Below, piece after piece: positions 1-7,006 of a stretch of DNA of 18,175 nucleotides; within the stretch, counting starts at the first letter, position 1, and each line of letters begins with the position of its first letter. Both the position numbers and the translations under genes were made by a program. The notes under the pieces were generated by a model that made no database searches, was not told the origin of the DNA, and saw only the letters and a program-made list of their open reading frames with translations. Origin of the DNA: Rikenellaceae bacterium (lineage in GTDB: Bacteria; Bacteroidota; Bacteroidia; Bacteroidales; UBA932); contig JAAZIW010000179.1 in NCBI GenBank assembly GCA_012800665.1, positions 1 through 18,175 on the forward strand, in the 5' to 3' direction.

Positions 1-878
1 CTCAAATAGGAGCGCTCTATTCCTATCTTCTCTATCTTATCGCTGCTTTCGCGGATGCCGGCGGTATCGATGAAGCGGAAAAGCACGCCATCCAAATTCA
101 GCGTTTCTTCTATGGTATCGCGCGTAGTGCCGGGGATGTCAGACACAATGGCTCTTTCCTCACCCAAAAGGGCATTCAGCAGGGTGCTTTTACCGGCATT
201 CACGGCTCCCACTATCGCCACCGGCAGGCCGTTTTTAATGGCATTTCCCGAGCGGAAGGAATCCACCAACTTTTCTATACGGGAGATGGCGGCCGAAAGC
301 AGCTCTTGCAATTGCCCGCGATTCGCAAATTCCACATCTTCCTCGCTGAAATCGAGTTCCAATTCCATCAGAGATGCCAGCTCTATAAGTTTTTCGCGAA
401 GCTCTTTCAATTCCTTGGAATATCCGCCTTTCAGCTGCCCTAAGGCAACTTTATGAGAGGCGGCGGATTCTGCGGCTATAAGGTCGGCGACTGCCTCGCT
501 TTGCGCCAAATCCATTTTTCCGGCAATAAATGCCCTGCGTGTGAATTCCCCGGGTTCTGCCATTCTGCAGCCGGCCTTTACCAGCAATTCTAAAATTTTG
601 GAGACTATGAAACGCGAGGCGTGACAGGAAATTTCAACAGAATCCTCTCCGGTATAGGAATGGGGGGAGCGGAAGATGCTCACTAACACCTCATCTACTT
701 CGGGGATTATGCCGTATTTGATGGTATAACCCTGAGAAGAGCGTGCGCTTTCATCCTTAAAGGAGATTACGCTGTCGGTGAATTCAAGCGCATCCTTACC
801 GCTTACCCTGATTATAGAAATGGCTCCGGAGCCCACCGATGTGGCCGGAGCACAGATTGTATCCTCTAAATGCTTCAT
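1..878 (-). CDS. mnmE: tRNA modification GTPase MnmE, N-terminal part (3' end outside window)
   Basis: MnmE works with MnmG to place a carboxymethylaminomethyl group on the wobble uridine (U34) of certain tRNAs, in the cytoplasm. Reading minus from ATG at 878 gives 292 residues without a stop before the left edge. Residues 1-118 match the folate-binding N-terminal domain (starts MKHLEDTICAPATSVGSGAI, later EPGEFTRRAF). A helical region follows, then the G domain: G1 GAVNAGKST at about 224-232, G2 TTRDT at 251-255 and G3 DTAG at 271-274. The later G4 motif and the C-terminal Cys-Gly-Lys end lie outside. It is divergent from pncB with 57 bp between starts. The start is only a few bases from a poor -7-like element (TATCTTAG at 890-883), so the leader would be very short if that is the promoter. 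The family call is firm; completeness cannot be judged. Confidence 0.95.
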   Translation of the reverse strand, partial: MKHLEDTICAPATSVGSGAISIIRVSGKDALEFTDSVISFKDESARSSQGYTIKYGIIPEVDEVLVSIFRSPHSYTGEDSVEISCHASRFIVSKILELLVKAGCRMAEPGEFTRRAFIAGKMDLAQSEAVADLIAAESAASHKVALGQLKGGYSKELKELREKLIELASLMELELDFSEEDVEFANRGQLQELLSAAISRIEKLVDSFRSGNAIKNGLPVAIVGAVNAGKSTLLNALLGEERAIVSDIPGTTRDTIEETLNLDGVLFRFIDTAGIRESSDKIEKIGIERSYL

Positions 879-911
879 TTTGCTAAGATACGAAAATTAT
901 CATTAAATTTG
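879..911 (+). promoter_or_regulatory. Promoter of pncB (Bacteroidota type)
   Basis: TTTG at 879-882 and TAAATTTG at 904-911, separated by 21 bp, fit the Bacteroidota -33/-7 pattern TTTG and TAnnTTTG. Transcription would start near 916-920. This rules out the upstream in-frame ATG at 870 as the pncB start and favours ATG at 936. The -33 element lies directly beside the mnmE start codon. Confidence 0.55.
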
Positions 912-935
912 AGGGCTAAAAGCTTCCCGCAGATT

Positions 936-2114
936 ATGATTCTAAGCATTCTTGATAACGACCTTTACAAGTTCAGCACCTCTAACGCCTATTTCCATTT
1001 ATACCCCTTGGCGGAGGGCACATTCAAGTTCAACGACAGAGCTGCCGAAGTATATGACGAGTCTTTTTTGGAGGCCCTCAAAGAAGAATTCAAAAAACTC
1101 TCTCAATTATCCCTTGGCGAAGAAGAATTCGAATATCTTGTCGGCAATATTAAATACATCTCCCGCAATTATTGGGAATGGCTTCGCGGCTTCCGCTTCG
1201 ATGCGGATAAGATAAATGCATATTTGGATGAGCAGGGGCATCTGCAAATAGAAGTTACCGACTATTTATATAAGGTTACCCTTTACGAGGTGCCTGTATT
1301 GGCGATAGTCTCCGAACTCCGCAACCGAGTGAACGGGATGAAGGTGAATTTGGATGTTGCAATAAACATCTTGGATGAAAAGCTTAAAATCGCCAATGAC
1401 AATGCTCTTCATTTCAGCGAGTTCGGCACCCGCCGCAGGTTTTCTTCCAAGCTGCACGAGCATATTGTGGCGCGCCTCAAAGAAAAATGCCCCAAGTATT
1501 GCGCCGGCACATCAAACGTTTATTTTGCCATGAAATTCGGCATGACGCCCATAGGTACTTTCCCTCACGAATGGGTTATGTTCCATAGCGGGGTGTTCGG
1601 TTATAAAAGAGCCAATTATCTTTCCTTGGAAAATTGGATAAAGGTTTACGACGGGGCGCTCGGAACTGCGCTGATGGATACTTTCACTACAGTGAGCTTC
1701 CTTCGCACCCTCACTATGAAGCAGGCGAAACTCTTGGACGGCTTCCGCCAGGACTCCGGGGACGAAATAGAAGTAGGGGAGGCAGTAATAGCCCGTCTTA
1801 AAGAGTTCGGCATTGACCCTTCGAGCAAGATAATTGTCTTCTCCAATGCCCTCGATTTCCCTCGCTATAAAAAAGTGGCGGATTATTTCAGGGGGAGGAT
1901 AAAGGTAAGTGCAGGCATAGGCACCAATATCACCTGCGACCCCGGGATAGAATCTTACGAGAAAGCCAATATCGTGATGAAGTTGAGCCGCTGCCGCATG
2001 AGCGCAAAAGACCCTTGGGAAAAGGTTATTAAGATTTCGGATGATATCGGCAAGCATATGGGAGATGCGCGCGAATTCGAAATCGCCTCTTATGAGCTGC
2101 ATTTAGGTGAATAA
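936..2114 (+). CDS. pncB: Nicotinate phosphoribosyltransferase
   Basis: This enzyme joins nicotinate to PRPP with ATP, giving nicotinate mononucleotide in the NAD salvage (Preiss-Handler) pathway. The 392-residue product opens MILSILDNDLYKF, the usual start of the family. It has SEFGTRRRFS at about 161-170, GTSNVYFA at 191-198, PHEW at 210-213 (H211 is the likely phosphorylated catalytic His), DTFTT at 248-252 and GFRQDSGDE at 269-277. Length is normal for the bacterial enzyme. The reading frame extends up to an ATG at 870, but that lies upstream of the promoter and overlaps mnmE; the ATG at 936 gives the conserved N-terminus. The gene ends 27 bp before the rho -7 box, and I see no clear terminator between them, so read-through into rho is possible. 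Confidence 0.95.
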   Translation: MILSILDNDLYKFSTSNAYFHLYPLAEGTFKFNDRAAEVYDESFLEALKEEFKKLSQLSLGEEEFEYLVGNIKYISRNYWEWLRGFRFDADKINAYLDEQGHLQIEVTDYLYKVTLYEVPVLAIVSELRNRVNGMKVNLDVAINILDEKLKIANDNALHFSEFGTRRRFSSKLHEHIVARLKEKCPKYCAGTSNVYFAMKFGMTPIGTFPHEWVMFHSGVFGYKRANYLSLENWIKVYDGALGTALMDTFTTVSFLRTLTMKQAKLLDGFRQDSGDEIEVGEAVIARLKEFGIDPSSKIIVFSNALDFPRYKKVADYFRGRIKVSAGIGTNITCDPGIESYEKANIVMKLSRCRMSAKDPWEKVIKISDDIGKHMGDAREFEIASYELHLGE

Positions 2115-2140
2115 AAAGAGTATAGTTGAAATATTTTTCT

Positions 2141-2150
2141 TATCTTTGCA
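2141..2150 (+). promoter_or_regulatory. Promoter -7 box of rho
   Basis: TATCTTTGCA is a perfect match to the Bacteroidota -7 consensus TAnnTTTG with the common CA extension. No TTTG is seen about 19-21 bp upstream; the nearest TTG (2126-2128) is only 12 bp away. The predicted transcription start near 2154 excludes the in-frame GTG at 2151 and leaves a leader of about 39 nt before ATG 2193. Confidence 0.6.
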
Positions 2151-2154
2151 GTGA

Positions 2155-2168
2155 CTTCCGGTCGGAAG
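2155..2168 (+). promoter_or_regulatory. Small inverted repeat at the 5' end of the rho leader
   Basis: CTTCC, loop GGTC, GGAAG forms a perfect 5-bp stem (6 bp on DNA if the loop shrinks to GT). It falls right at the predicted 5' end of the rho transcript. The rest of the leader (2169-2192) is AU-rich. It could protect the 5' end or take part in control of rho, but nothing in the sequence proves either. Confidence 0.35.
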
Positions 2169-2192
2169 CAAATTTATCTTAATTATTTTCCA

Positions 2193-4208
2193 ATGACACA
2201 CAGCCTTTTCGAGCTGAGCAAGATGGATAGAGAGAAGCTCGAATCCGTAGCCAGCGAATTAGAAATAAAGAAAATCAAATCTTTGGACAACGAGCACCTT
2301 GCGTATGCTATCTTGGATGCTGAGGCCGCCGCCGAAGCCAAGAAACCGGTAGAAAAAACCGCAAAGGCACGCAGGGGCCGTCCCAAAAAGACTGCAGCCG
2401 CGCCGGCTAAGCCCGTAGAGGAGAAAGCAGGCGCCGACAAAGCAGATGCAAAAGAGGATTCAAAGGCGGCCGCCTCTAAATCCAAGACGGCAAAGCCTGC
2501 GGCAAGCAAGTCTGCAGCCGCAAAAACTTCAACGGCCAAGTCCGGAGCATCAACAGCTAAACCTGCTGAAACAAAAGTTGACACCACGAAATCCACTGAT
2601 GCGAAAACTGATGCGAAAGTACCAGCCACAAAATCCACAGCCGCAAAAACTGCGTCTGAAAAATCAGAAAAAGCAGAGGAAAGCAAATCCGCTGCGGCTA
2701 AGCCCGTAACAGCAGAAAAACCTGCAAACGAGGCTGCCAAGGCCGAAAAAACCGCAACAACCCGCGGCCGTACCAAGAAAAGCACGACAGCAGATGCTGA
2801 AAAGACAAAACAAGAGCCGGCAGAAAAAGTAAAGGAAGACACAAGCCTTGTCGTCAGCAAACTTGATGATCCGAATTTATTCGATATAGAAGATGACGCG
2901 GAGCTTGTTGACCTCGAAGATGCCCGCCGGCTCAGCCGCGAACAAATACGCGAGGCGGCTCGCCAGCAATTGGATGATGCCCGAAGCGAGTATCTTAAAC
3001 CCCGTCCGCAACAAGGTAAAAGCAATAAGAGCCCGAAACCCAAGGCGCCCGAATTCGAGGGAACTGTAGAGGCTACAGGCGTATTGGAGCTTATGCCGGA
3101 CGGCTACGGGTTCCTCCGCTCATCCGACTATAATTATCTTAATTCCCCGGACGATATTTACGTTTCGCAGCAGCAAATCAAACAGAACGCCCTTAAAAAC
3201 GGCGACACCGTTACCGGAGAAATCAGGCCCCCGCGCGAGGGGGACAAATACTTCCCATTGGTAAAAATCAAGCTCGTAAATGGACGCAAGCCGGAATTCA
3301 TCCGCGACCGCGTACCTTTCGACTTCCTTACCCCTCTCTTCCCGAAGGAAAAATTCAATATCACCGGAAACGCTTACAAAAACGACCTTTCCTGCCGTGT
3401 GGTAGACCTTTTCTCGCCCATAGGCAAGGGTCAGCGCGGTCTGATAGTTTCGCAGCCCAAGACGGGTAAAACCATGTTGCTCAAGAGTATAGCCAATGCT
3501 ATTGCAGACAATCATCCCGAGGTTTACGAAATCGTGCTTCTGATAGATGAGCGTCCCGAAGAAGTTACCGACATGCAGCGCAGCGTAAAGGCAGAGGTTG
3601 TAGCCAGCACCTTCGACGAGCCGGCAGAGCATCATGTAAAAGTTGCCAATATGGTTCTGGAAAAGGCCCGCCGCCTTGTGGAATGCGGTCACGATGTGGT
3701 TATTCTATTGGATTCATTAACCCGTCTTGCACGCGCCTATAACACCGTTCAACCCGCTTCAGGAAAGGTGCTTACCGGCGGCGTGGATGCCAATGCCCTT
3801 CAAAAGCCCAAGCGCTTCTTCGGAGCCGCACGAAATATCGAAGGCGGAGGTTCGCTCACCATACTCGCCACCGCTCTTACCGAAACCGGTTCCAAAATGG
3901 ACGATGTGATTTTCGAGGAATTCAAGGGTACCGGCAATATGGAACTCCAGCTCGACCGCAATCTCGCCAACAGGCGCATCTTCCCGGCAGTAAATGTAGT
4001 GCTTTCGGGAACCCGCCGCGACGACCTTCTTCTTCCGAAAGACAAGGCCCAGCGCATATGGATACTGCGCAAGCTTCTCGCAGATATGAATCCGGTCGAA
4101 GCCATGAACTTCATGCTTCAGATTATGGACGAGTATAAGACCAACGACGACCTGCTCGAGAATATGAGCAAGGTTTCGCCCCGCGAAGCGAAATATTACG
4201 ATTATTAA
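2193..4208 (+). CDS. rho: Transcription termination factor Rho with long disordered insert
   Basis: Rho is a hexameric RNA-dependent ATPase that ends transcription. With ATG 2193 the protein has 671 residues, against about 420 for E. coli Rho. Order: N-terminal Rho_N helices (about 1-45, MTHSLFELSKMDREKLESVA); a Lys/Ala/Thr/Glu-rich low-complexity stretch (about 46-219) with an AT-hook-like ARRGRPKK at 59-66 and a weaker RGRTKK at 191-196; an acidic patch (223-243); an Arg-rich helix; the RNA-binding cold-shock-like fold (about 293-360, MPDGYGFLRSS); then the RecA-type motor with Walker A QPKTGKT (421-427), Walker B VVILLD (502-507), the LTGGVDANALQKPKRFFGAARN region and GTGNMEL (579-585). 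The start is set by the promoter at 2141-2150 and the conserved N-terminus. Its stop overlaps the lptD stop by 4 bp. The family call is certain; the role of the insert is inferred. Confidence 0.97.
   Translation: MTHSLFELSKMDREKLESVASELEIKKIKSLDNEHLAYAILDAEAAAEAKKPVEKTAKARRGRPKKTAAAPAKPVEEKAGADKADAKEDSKAAASKSKTAKPAASKSAAAKTSTAKSGASTAKPAETKVDTTKSTDAKTDAKVPATKSTAAKTASEKSEKAEESKSAAAKPVTAEKPANEAAKAEKTATTRGRTKKSTTADAEKTKQEPAEKVKEDTSLVVSKLDDPNLFDIEDDAELVDLEDARRLSREQIREAARQQLDDARSEYLKPRPQQGKSNKSPKPKAPEFEGTVEATGVLELMPDGYGFLRSSDYNYLNSPDDIYVSQQQIKQNALKNGDTVTGEIRPPREGDKYFPLVKIKLVNGRKPEFIRDRVPFDFLTPLFPKEKFNITGNAYKNDLSCRVVDLFSPIGKGQRGLIVSQPKTGKTMLLKSIANAIADNHPEVYEIVLLIDERPEEVTDMQRSVKAEVVASTFDEPAEHHVKVANMVLEKARRLVECGHDVVILLDSLTRLARAYNTVQPASGKVLTGGVDANALQKPKRFFGAARNIEGGGSLTILATALTETGSKMDDVIFEEFKGTGNMELQLDRNLANRRIFPAVNVVLSGTRRDDLLLPKDKAQRIWILRKLLADMNPVEAMNFMLQIMDEYKTNDDLLENMSKVSPREAKYYDY
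2322..2849 (+). other. Low-complexity Lys/Ala/Thr-rich segment of rho
   Basis: Codons 44-219 of rho use almost only Lys, Ala, Thr, Ser, Glu, Pro and Asp, with irregular short repeats of the AAKxxxAK, TAKPA and KSTxAKT type that recall histone H1 tails. No exact long DNA repeat is present. The composition leaves long open frames on other strands, which are shadows. In Bacteroides thetaiotaomicron a comparable Rho insert is known to drive phase separation; here that is inference. Confidence 0.8.
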
Positions 4209-6946
4209 TTATCCCAGTACGAACTCGACTTCCTGTACCGCAGCAGGTCGGCAAGAGCAGCCGCATTTGCACGGATCAGGAAGTTGTAGCTTTGCCACTT
4301 GCCTAACGGCACCCACGACACGCTTATATTGAAGCAGTGAAGGTCGTAGGTGGCGCTAAGTTGTGTGGTGGTTATCTCTTTGGCCTGAATATCGTATCCG
4401 GAAGACAGATTGATGTTCATGCGCGGCGTCAGCTTAACGTTTCCCGACATGCTGAGCGTTTGGGTGATGTTATTCTTGCCCACAATCTTATCCAATGTTT
4501 TGTCGTAAGTGTCGGTATGCGTGCAACTGAAAGAATAGCTGAAGTTGACGCTCCAAGGCACATTGGGATTGGTATAATAGAGCCATCCACCCGGTACATA
4601 TTCGCCTGTTGTGGGATGATAATAGATGCGTTTGTAATAGTCTGCAGGACTTTCCGAAGCCCTGCTTTCGCCGCCGGAAGAGCCTGTGCGGGTTCCGTCA
4701 TTGCCGTTGATGGTGCCTTTGCCCGACAAAGAGTAGGATAGGGAAGCGGAAGCGTTTTTAAAGCGCAAGAGTCCCTGTCCTGCCGTAACCGCATAGCGAT
4801 TATAGACTTTGGCTTTATCGTCAATCGCGTAGGGGTCGAAATTGGCGCTGGCGCTCAAGTTTACCTTATTGAACAGATTGGTGCTCATAGAAACGGCTAT
4901 ACTGCTCATTTTGAGCGAGTCGGCAAGGAAATTATAATTGCCGCGAAGGCTGAGCTGGTCTATCAGCTTAAGCTTTTTTGAGCCCGTTCCGGTAGTATCG
5001 GCAAAGTCTCTTACCTTGGCCTCAAAGTTATTTCCTACACTCCACGAAAGGGATGCATTTCTGCCTTTCCCGGGGGGAGAGTTAAGAAGACCATGATAGA
5101 TATTGTATTCGTACTCTTGATCGTTGCCTGCTGCGTCGGTATAATGAAGGGTGCGGTAGCCGTTGGCGCGGGTGCCGAGTTCGGGGCTTAGAGATAGCGA
5201 CATGGATGGGGAGACCACATGCCTGATGGTTTGAACGCGGCGGTATTTGCCGAAATTGAACATTCCATAAATGCGGGTGCTCATGGAAATGCCGCCGCTA
5301 TAGGTTTGAGAGATGCCGAAATGGGAAAGTTGCGGACTCAGCTGCCTTTCTATCTTGCCCGTCTCTTCATTATAATAACATTCATTGATGCGGAAATACC
5401 AATTCTGACCGTAAGAAACAGAGGGCGTAAAATTCAGGTAGCGAAGCAGAGTGAAGCTCGGCAGGCCTATGCTGAAGTTATGGGTCATGCCATTGGTGAA
5501 CTTGTCATAGAATCCTTCCTTTCCGAACTCCGATGCCTTGAAATTGATTTTATTCTGAAGCGCAGTACTGTAACCGAAGGAGATTTTTTCGTAAAAACGC
5601 TCCTTTCCTACGCGGTTTTTTCGTTTAAAGGGATAGAAAGTGGAGACGCTGAAGTTGAGCGAGGGGAGCGTGAAGGAGTAGGAGGAGTCTCGCGAGTTCT
5701 GGCTGTGCAAGGCGTTTATGCTTAGGTTGGCTTTCCCGCCGAAGTTGCGCGACCACGAGATGGATGAATTAACCTGACTTTGGAGGGCTTCTTCCACCGA
5801 GCGGGAGTTATAGCGGCTGTTGGACGGGCTTGAAAAATTGACGGATGCGCTGAAAGTGGTTCCCGGATTGGCCTTGGAATCTTGACTGTGGTTCCAGCGG
5901 AGGCCGAAGTTCTTGCTCTGAGAAAAATCGGCGCTGCCCTTTTCGCCGGTGCGGTCATCGGAATAAGTGAGCGAAAAACCACCTGAGAATTTATAATTTA
6001 CTTTATATCTTGAGTTCAAATCTATTGCCCAAGAACCCAAAGAATAGAGGTCGCCGGTGGCGGAAAGGTCGAAGTAATCGCCGAAGACGAAATACATTCC
6101 AAGATCCCTCATATAAAAACCTCGCGCAGTTTCTTCTCCGAAAGACGGCATAAGCAGGCCGGTGGCTCTTTCGGGTCGTTTCGGAACAAAGCCGAAGGGC
6201 AGATAAAGCGGCAGGCTCACATCTTCGAGCACCATATGCGCAGGACCGAAGACTATCTTCTGGCTCGGCTTGGTAATCACCTTTGCATTATAGAGCTTCA
6301 TATAATAATGCGGCTCAGGCGCATCGCAGACGGTGTATTTGCCTCCTAAGATATTGATGGAATTATCCGGCATCATCTTTATATTGCTGCCCCTGAGTAT
6401 GCCTTCATCTTCGTTTGTAACCATATTGGAAATGCGAGCCTTGCGCGAATTGAAATTATAGCGCAGCTCCTCCATCTCATAGGTTTTCCCTCCCTGTGTC
6501 ATTACCGGCCGCCCCTTCCATTCAGCGGCGAGTGAATCATATACGCCATAGGCATGCACCGTTCCGGTATTCATGTCATAATCCATGCGTTCGGCGGTGA
6601 GCTTCATGTCTTCATAATTTACAGTAACATCGCCGTAGTAGCGGATAAGCCTGCGGCCTTCGGAGAAAATCTCCACTATGGAATCGCGGGCGGTTGAGAA
6701 GGCGGGCGCAGTGAGGGAGCTGTGCTTCATCAGGGCGGCGGAATCGGCCCTGAAAAGGGAGTCGGCCCTAAAGACAGAGTCGCGTCTGGCCAGTTCGGTG
6801 GAATCGGGCAGAATCTCTTTCTTTTCTGCTATCTGTGAGGAAAACGGGCTTTCAGTCATATTCCTACGACGCCTCTGACCGCTTGCCTCGGGAAGAAAAA
6901 GGCAGAGCAGCAATAGCGAGGACAGCAGGTATATATATTTCCTCAA
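4205..6946 (-). CDS. lptD: LptD-type LPS-assembly outer-membrane protein
   Basis: LptD inserts lipopolysaccharide into the outer leaflet of the outer membrane. Starting at TTG 6946 gives 913 residues with a clean signal peptide (MRKYIYLLSSLLLLCLFLPEASG, cut near residue 23-24). A Ser/Asp/Arg linker with repeated RxDS units follows, then the OstA/LptA-like beta-jellyroll (from about residue 80; GDVTVNYEDMKLTAERMDYD), then a long run of alternating strands typical of a 26-stranded barrel. Bacteroidota lineages usually have this form and call it LptD-like. The frame stays open up to TTG 7006, but that triplet forms the -33 element of the gene's own promoter, so the shorter start is better. A TTG start is uncommon; no ATG lies between 7006 and the signal peptide. 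It converges on rho with a 4-bp overlap and diverges from the amidase gene. Confidence 0.88.
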   Translation of the reverse strand: MRKYIYLLSSLLLLCLFLPEASGQRRRRNMTESPFSSQIAEKKEILPDSTELARRDSVFRADSLFRADSAALMKHSSLTAPAFSTARDSIVEIFSEGRRLIRYYGDVTVNYEDMKLTAERMDYDMNTGTVHAYGVYDSLAAEWKGRPVMTQGGKTYEMEELRYNFNSRKARISNMVTNEDEGILRGSNIKMMPDNSINILGGKYTVCDAPEPHYYMKLYNAKVITKPSQKIVFGPAHMVLEDVSLPLYLPFGFVPKRPERATGLLMPSFGEETARGFYMRDLGMYFVFGDYFDLSATGDLYSLGSWAIDLNSRYKVNYKFSGGFSLTYSDDRTGEKGSADFSQSKNFGLRWNHSQDSKANPGTTFSASVNFSSPSNSRYNSRSVEEALQSQVNSSISWSRNFGGKANLSINALHSQNSRDSSYSFTLPSLNFSVSTFYPFKRKNRVGKERFYEKISFGYSTALQNKINFKASEFGKEGFYDKFTNGMTHNFSIGLPSFTLLRYLNFTPSVSYGQNWYFRINECYYNEETGKIERQLSPQLSHFGISQTYSGGISMSTRIYGMFNFGKYRRVQTIRHVVSPSMSLSLSPELGTRANGYRTLHYTDAAGNDQEYEYNIYHGLLNSPPGKGRNASLSWSVGNNFEAKVRDFADTTGTGSKKLKLIDQLSLRGNYNFLADSLKMSSIAVSMSTNLFNKVNLSASANFDPYAIDDKAKVYNRYAVTAGQGLLRFKNASASLSYSLSGKGTINGNDGTRTGSSGGESRASESPADYYKRIYYHPTTGEYVPGGWLYYTNPNVPWSVNFSYSFSCTHTDTYDKTLDKIVGKNNITQTLSMSGNVKLTPRMNINLSSGYDIQAKEITTTQLSATYDLHCFNISVSWVPLGKWQSYNFLIRANAAALADLLRYRKSSSYWDN

Positions 6947-6960
6947 TTGAGTTTTTTTGT

Positions 6961-6970
6961 TAAATTTGCA
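6961..6970 (+). promoter_or_regulatory. Promoter -7 box of the amidase gene
   Basis: TAAATTTGCA is a full match to the Bacteroidota -7 box. A start near 6974 gives a leader of about 20 nt before GTG 6994. A second candidate, TAATTTTG at 6987-6994 with TTTG 18 bp upstream (6965-6968), would start transcription after the GTG and so cannot serve the predicted start. No good -33 element is seen for the first box. Confidence 0.5.
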
Positions 6971-6975
6971 AAGTA

Positions 6976-7006
6976 CAAAAGTACTATAATTTTGTGAAAC
7001 GCACAA
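6976..7006 (-). promoter_or_regulatory. Promoter of lptD
   Basis: On the minus strand TTG (7006-7004), a 20-bp spacer and TACTTTTG (6983-6976) match the Bacteroidota -33/-7 layout. Transcription would begin near 6970, leaving about 24 nt before TTG 6946. The site lies between, and partly over, the promoter and start codon of the divergent amidase gene. Confidence 0.55.

Noticed and set aside
55..456. Plus-strand Ser-rich open frame over mnmE
   Set aside because: It is antisense to the clear MnmE reading frame, including the G motifs.
870..935. N-terminal extension of pncB from ATG 870
   Set aside because: It lies upstream of or inside the promoter, overlaps the mnmE start and is not family-like; the conserved start is at 936.
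2151..2192. GTG start for rho at 2151
   Set aside because: It falls before the predicted transcription start; ATG 2193 gives the conserved Rho_N beginning.
2183..3043. Long minus-strand open frame (286 codons) opposite the rho linker, rich in Ser/Ala/Phe/Val
   Set aside because: It is the complement of Lys/Ala-rich codons, has no domain or promoter, and the plus strand clearly encodes Rho.
6947..7006. N-terminal extension of LptD from TTG 7006
   Set aside because: The triplet forms part of the -33 element, and the added residues spoil the signal peptide.
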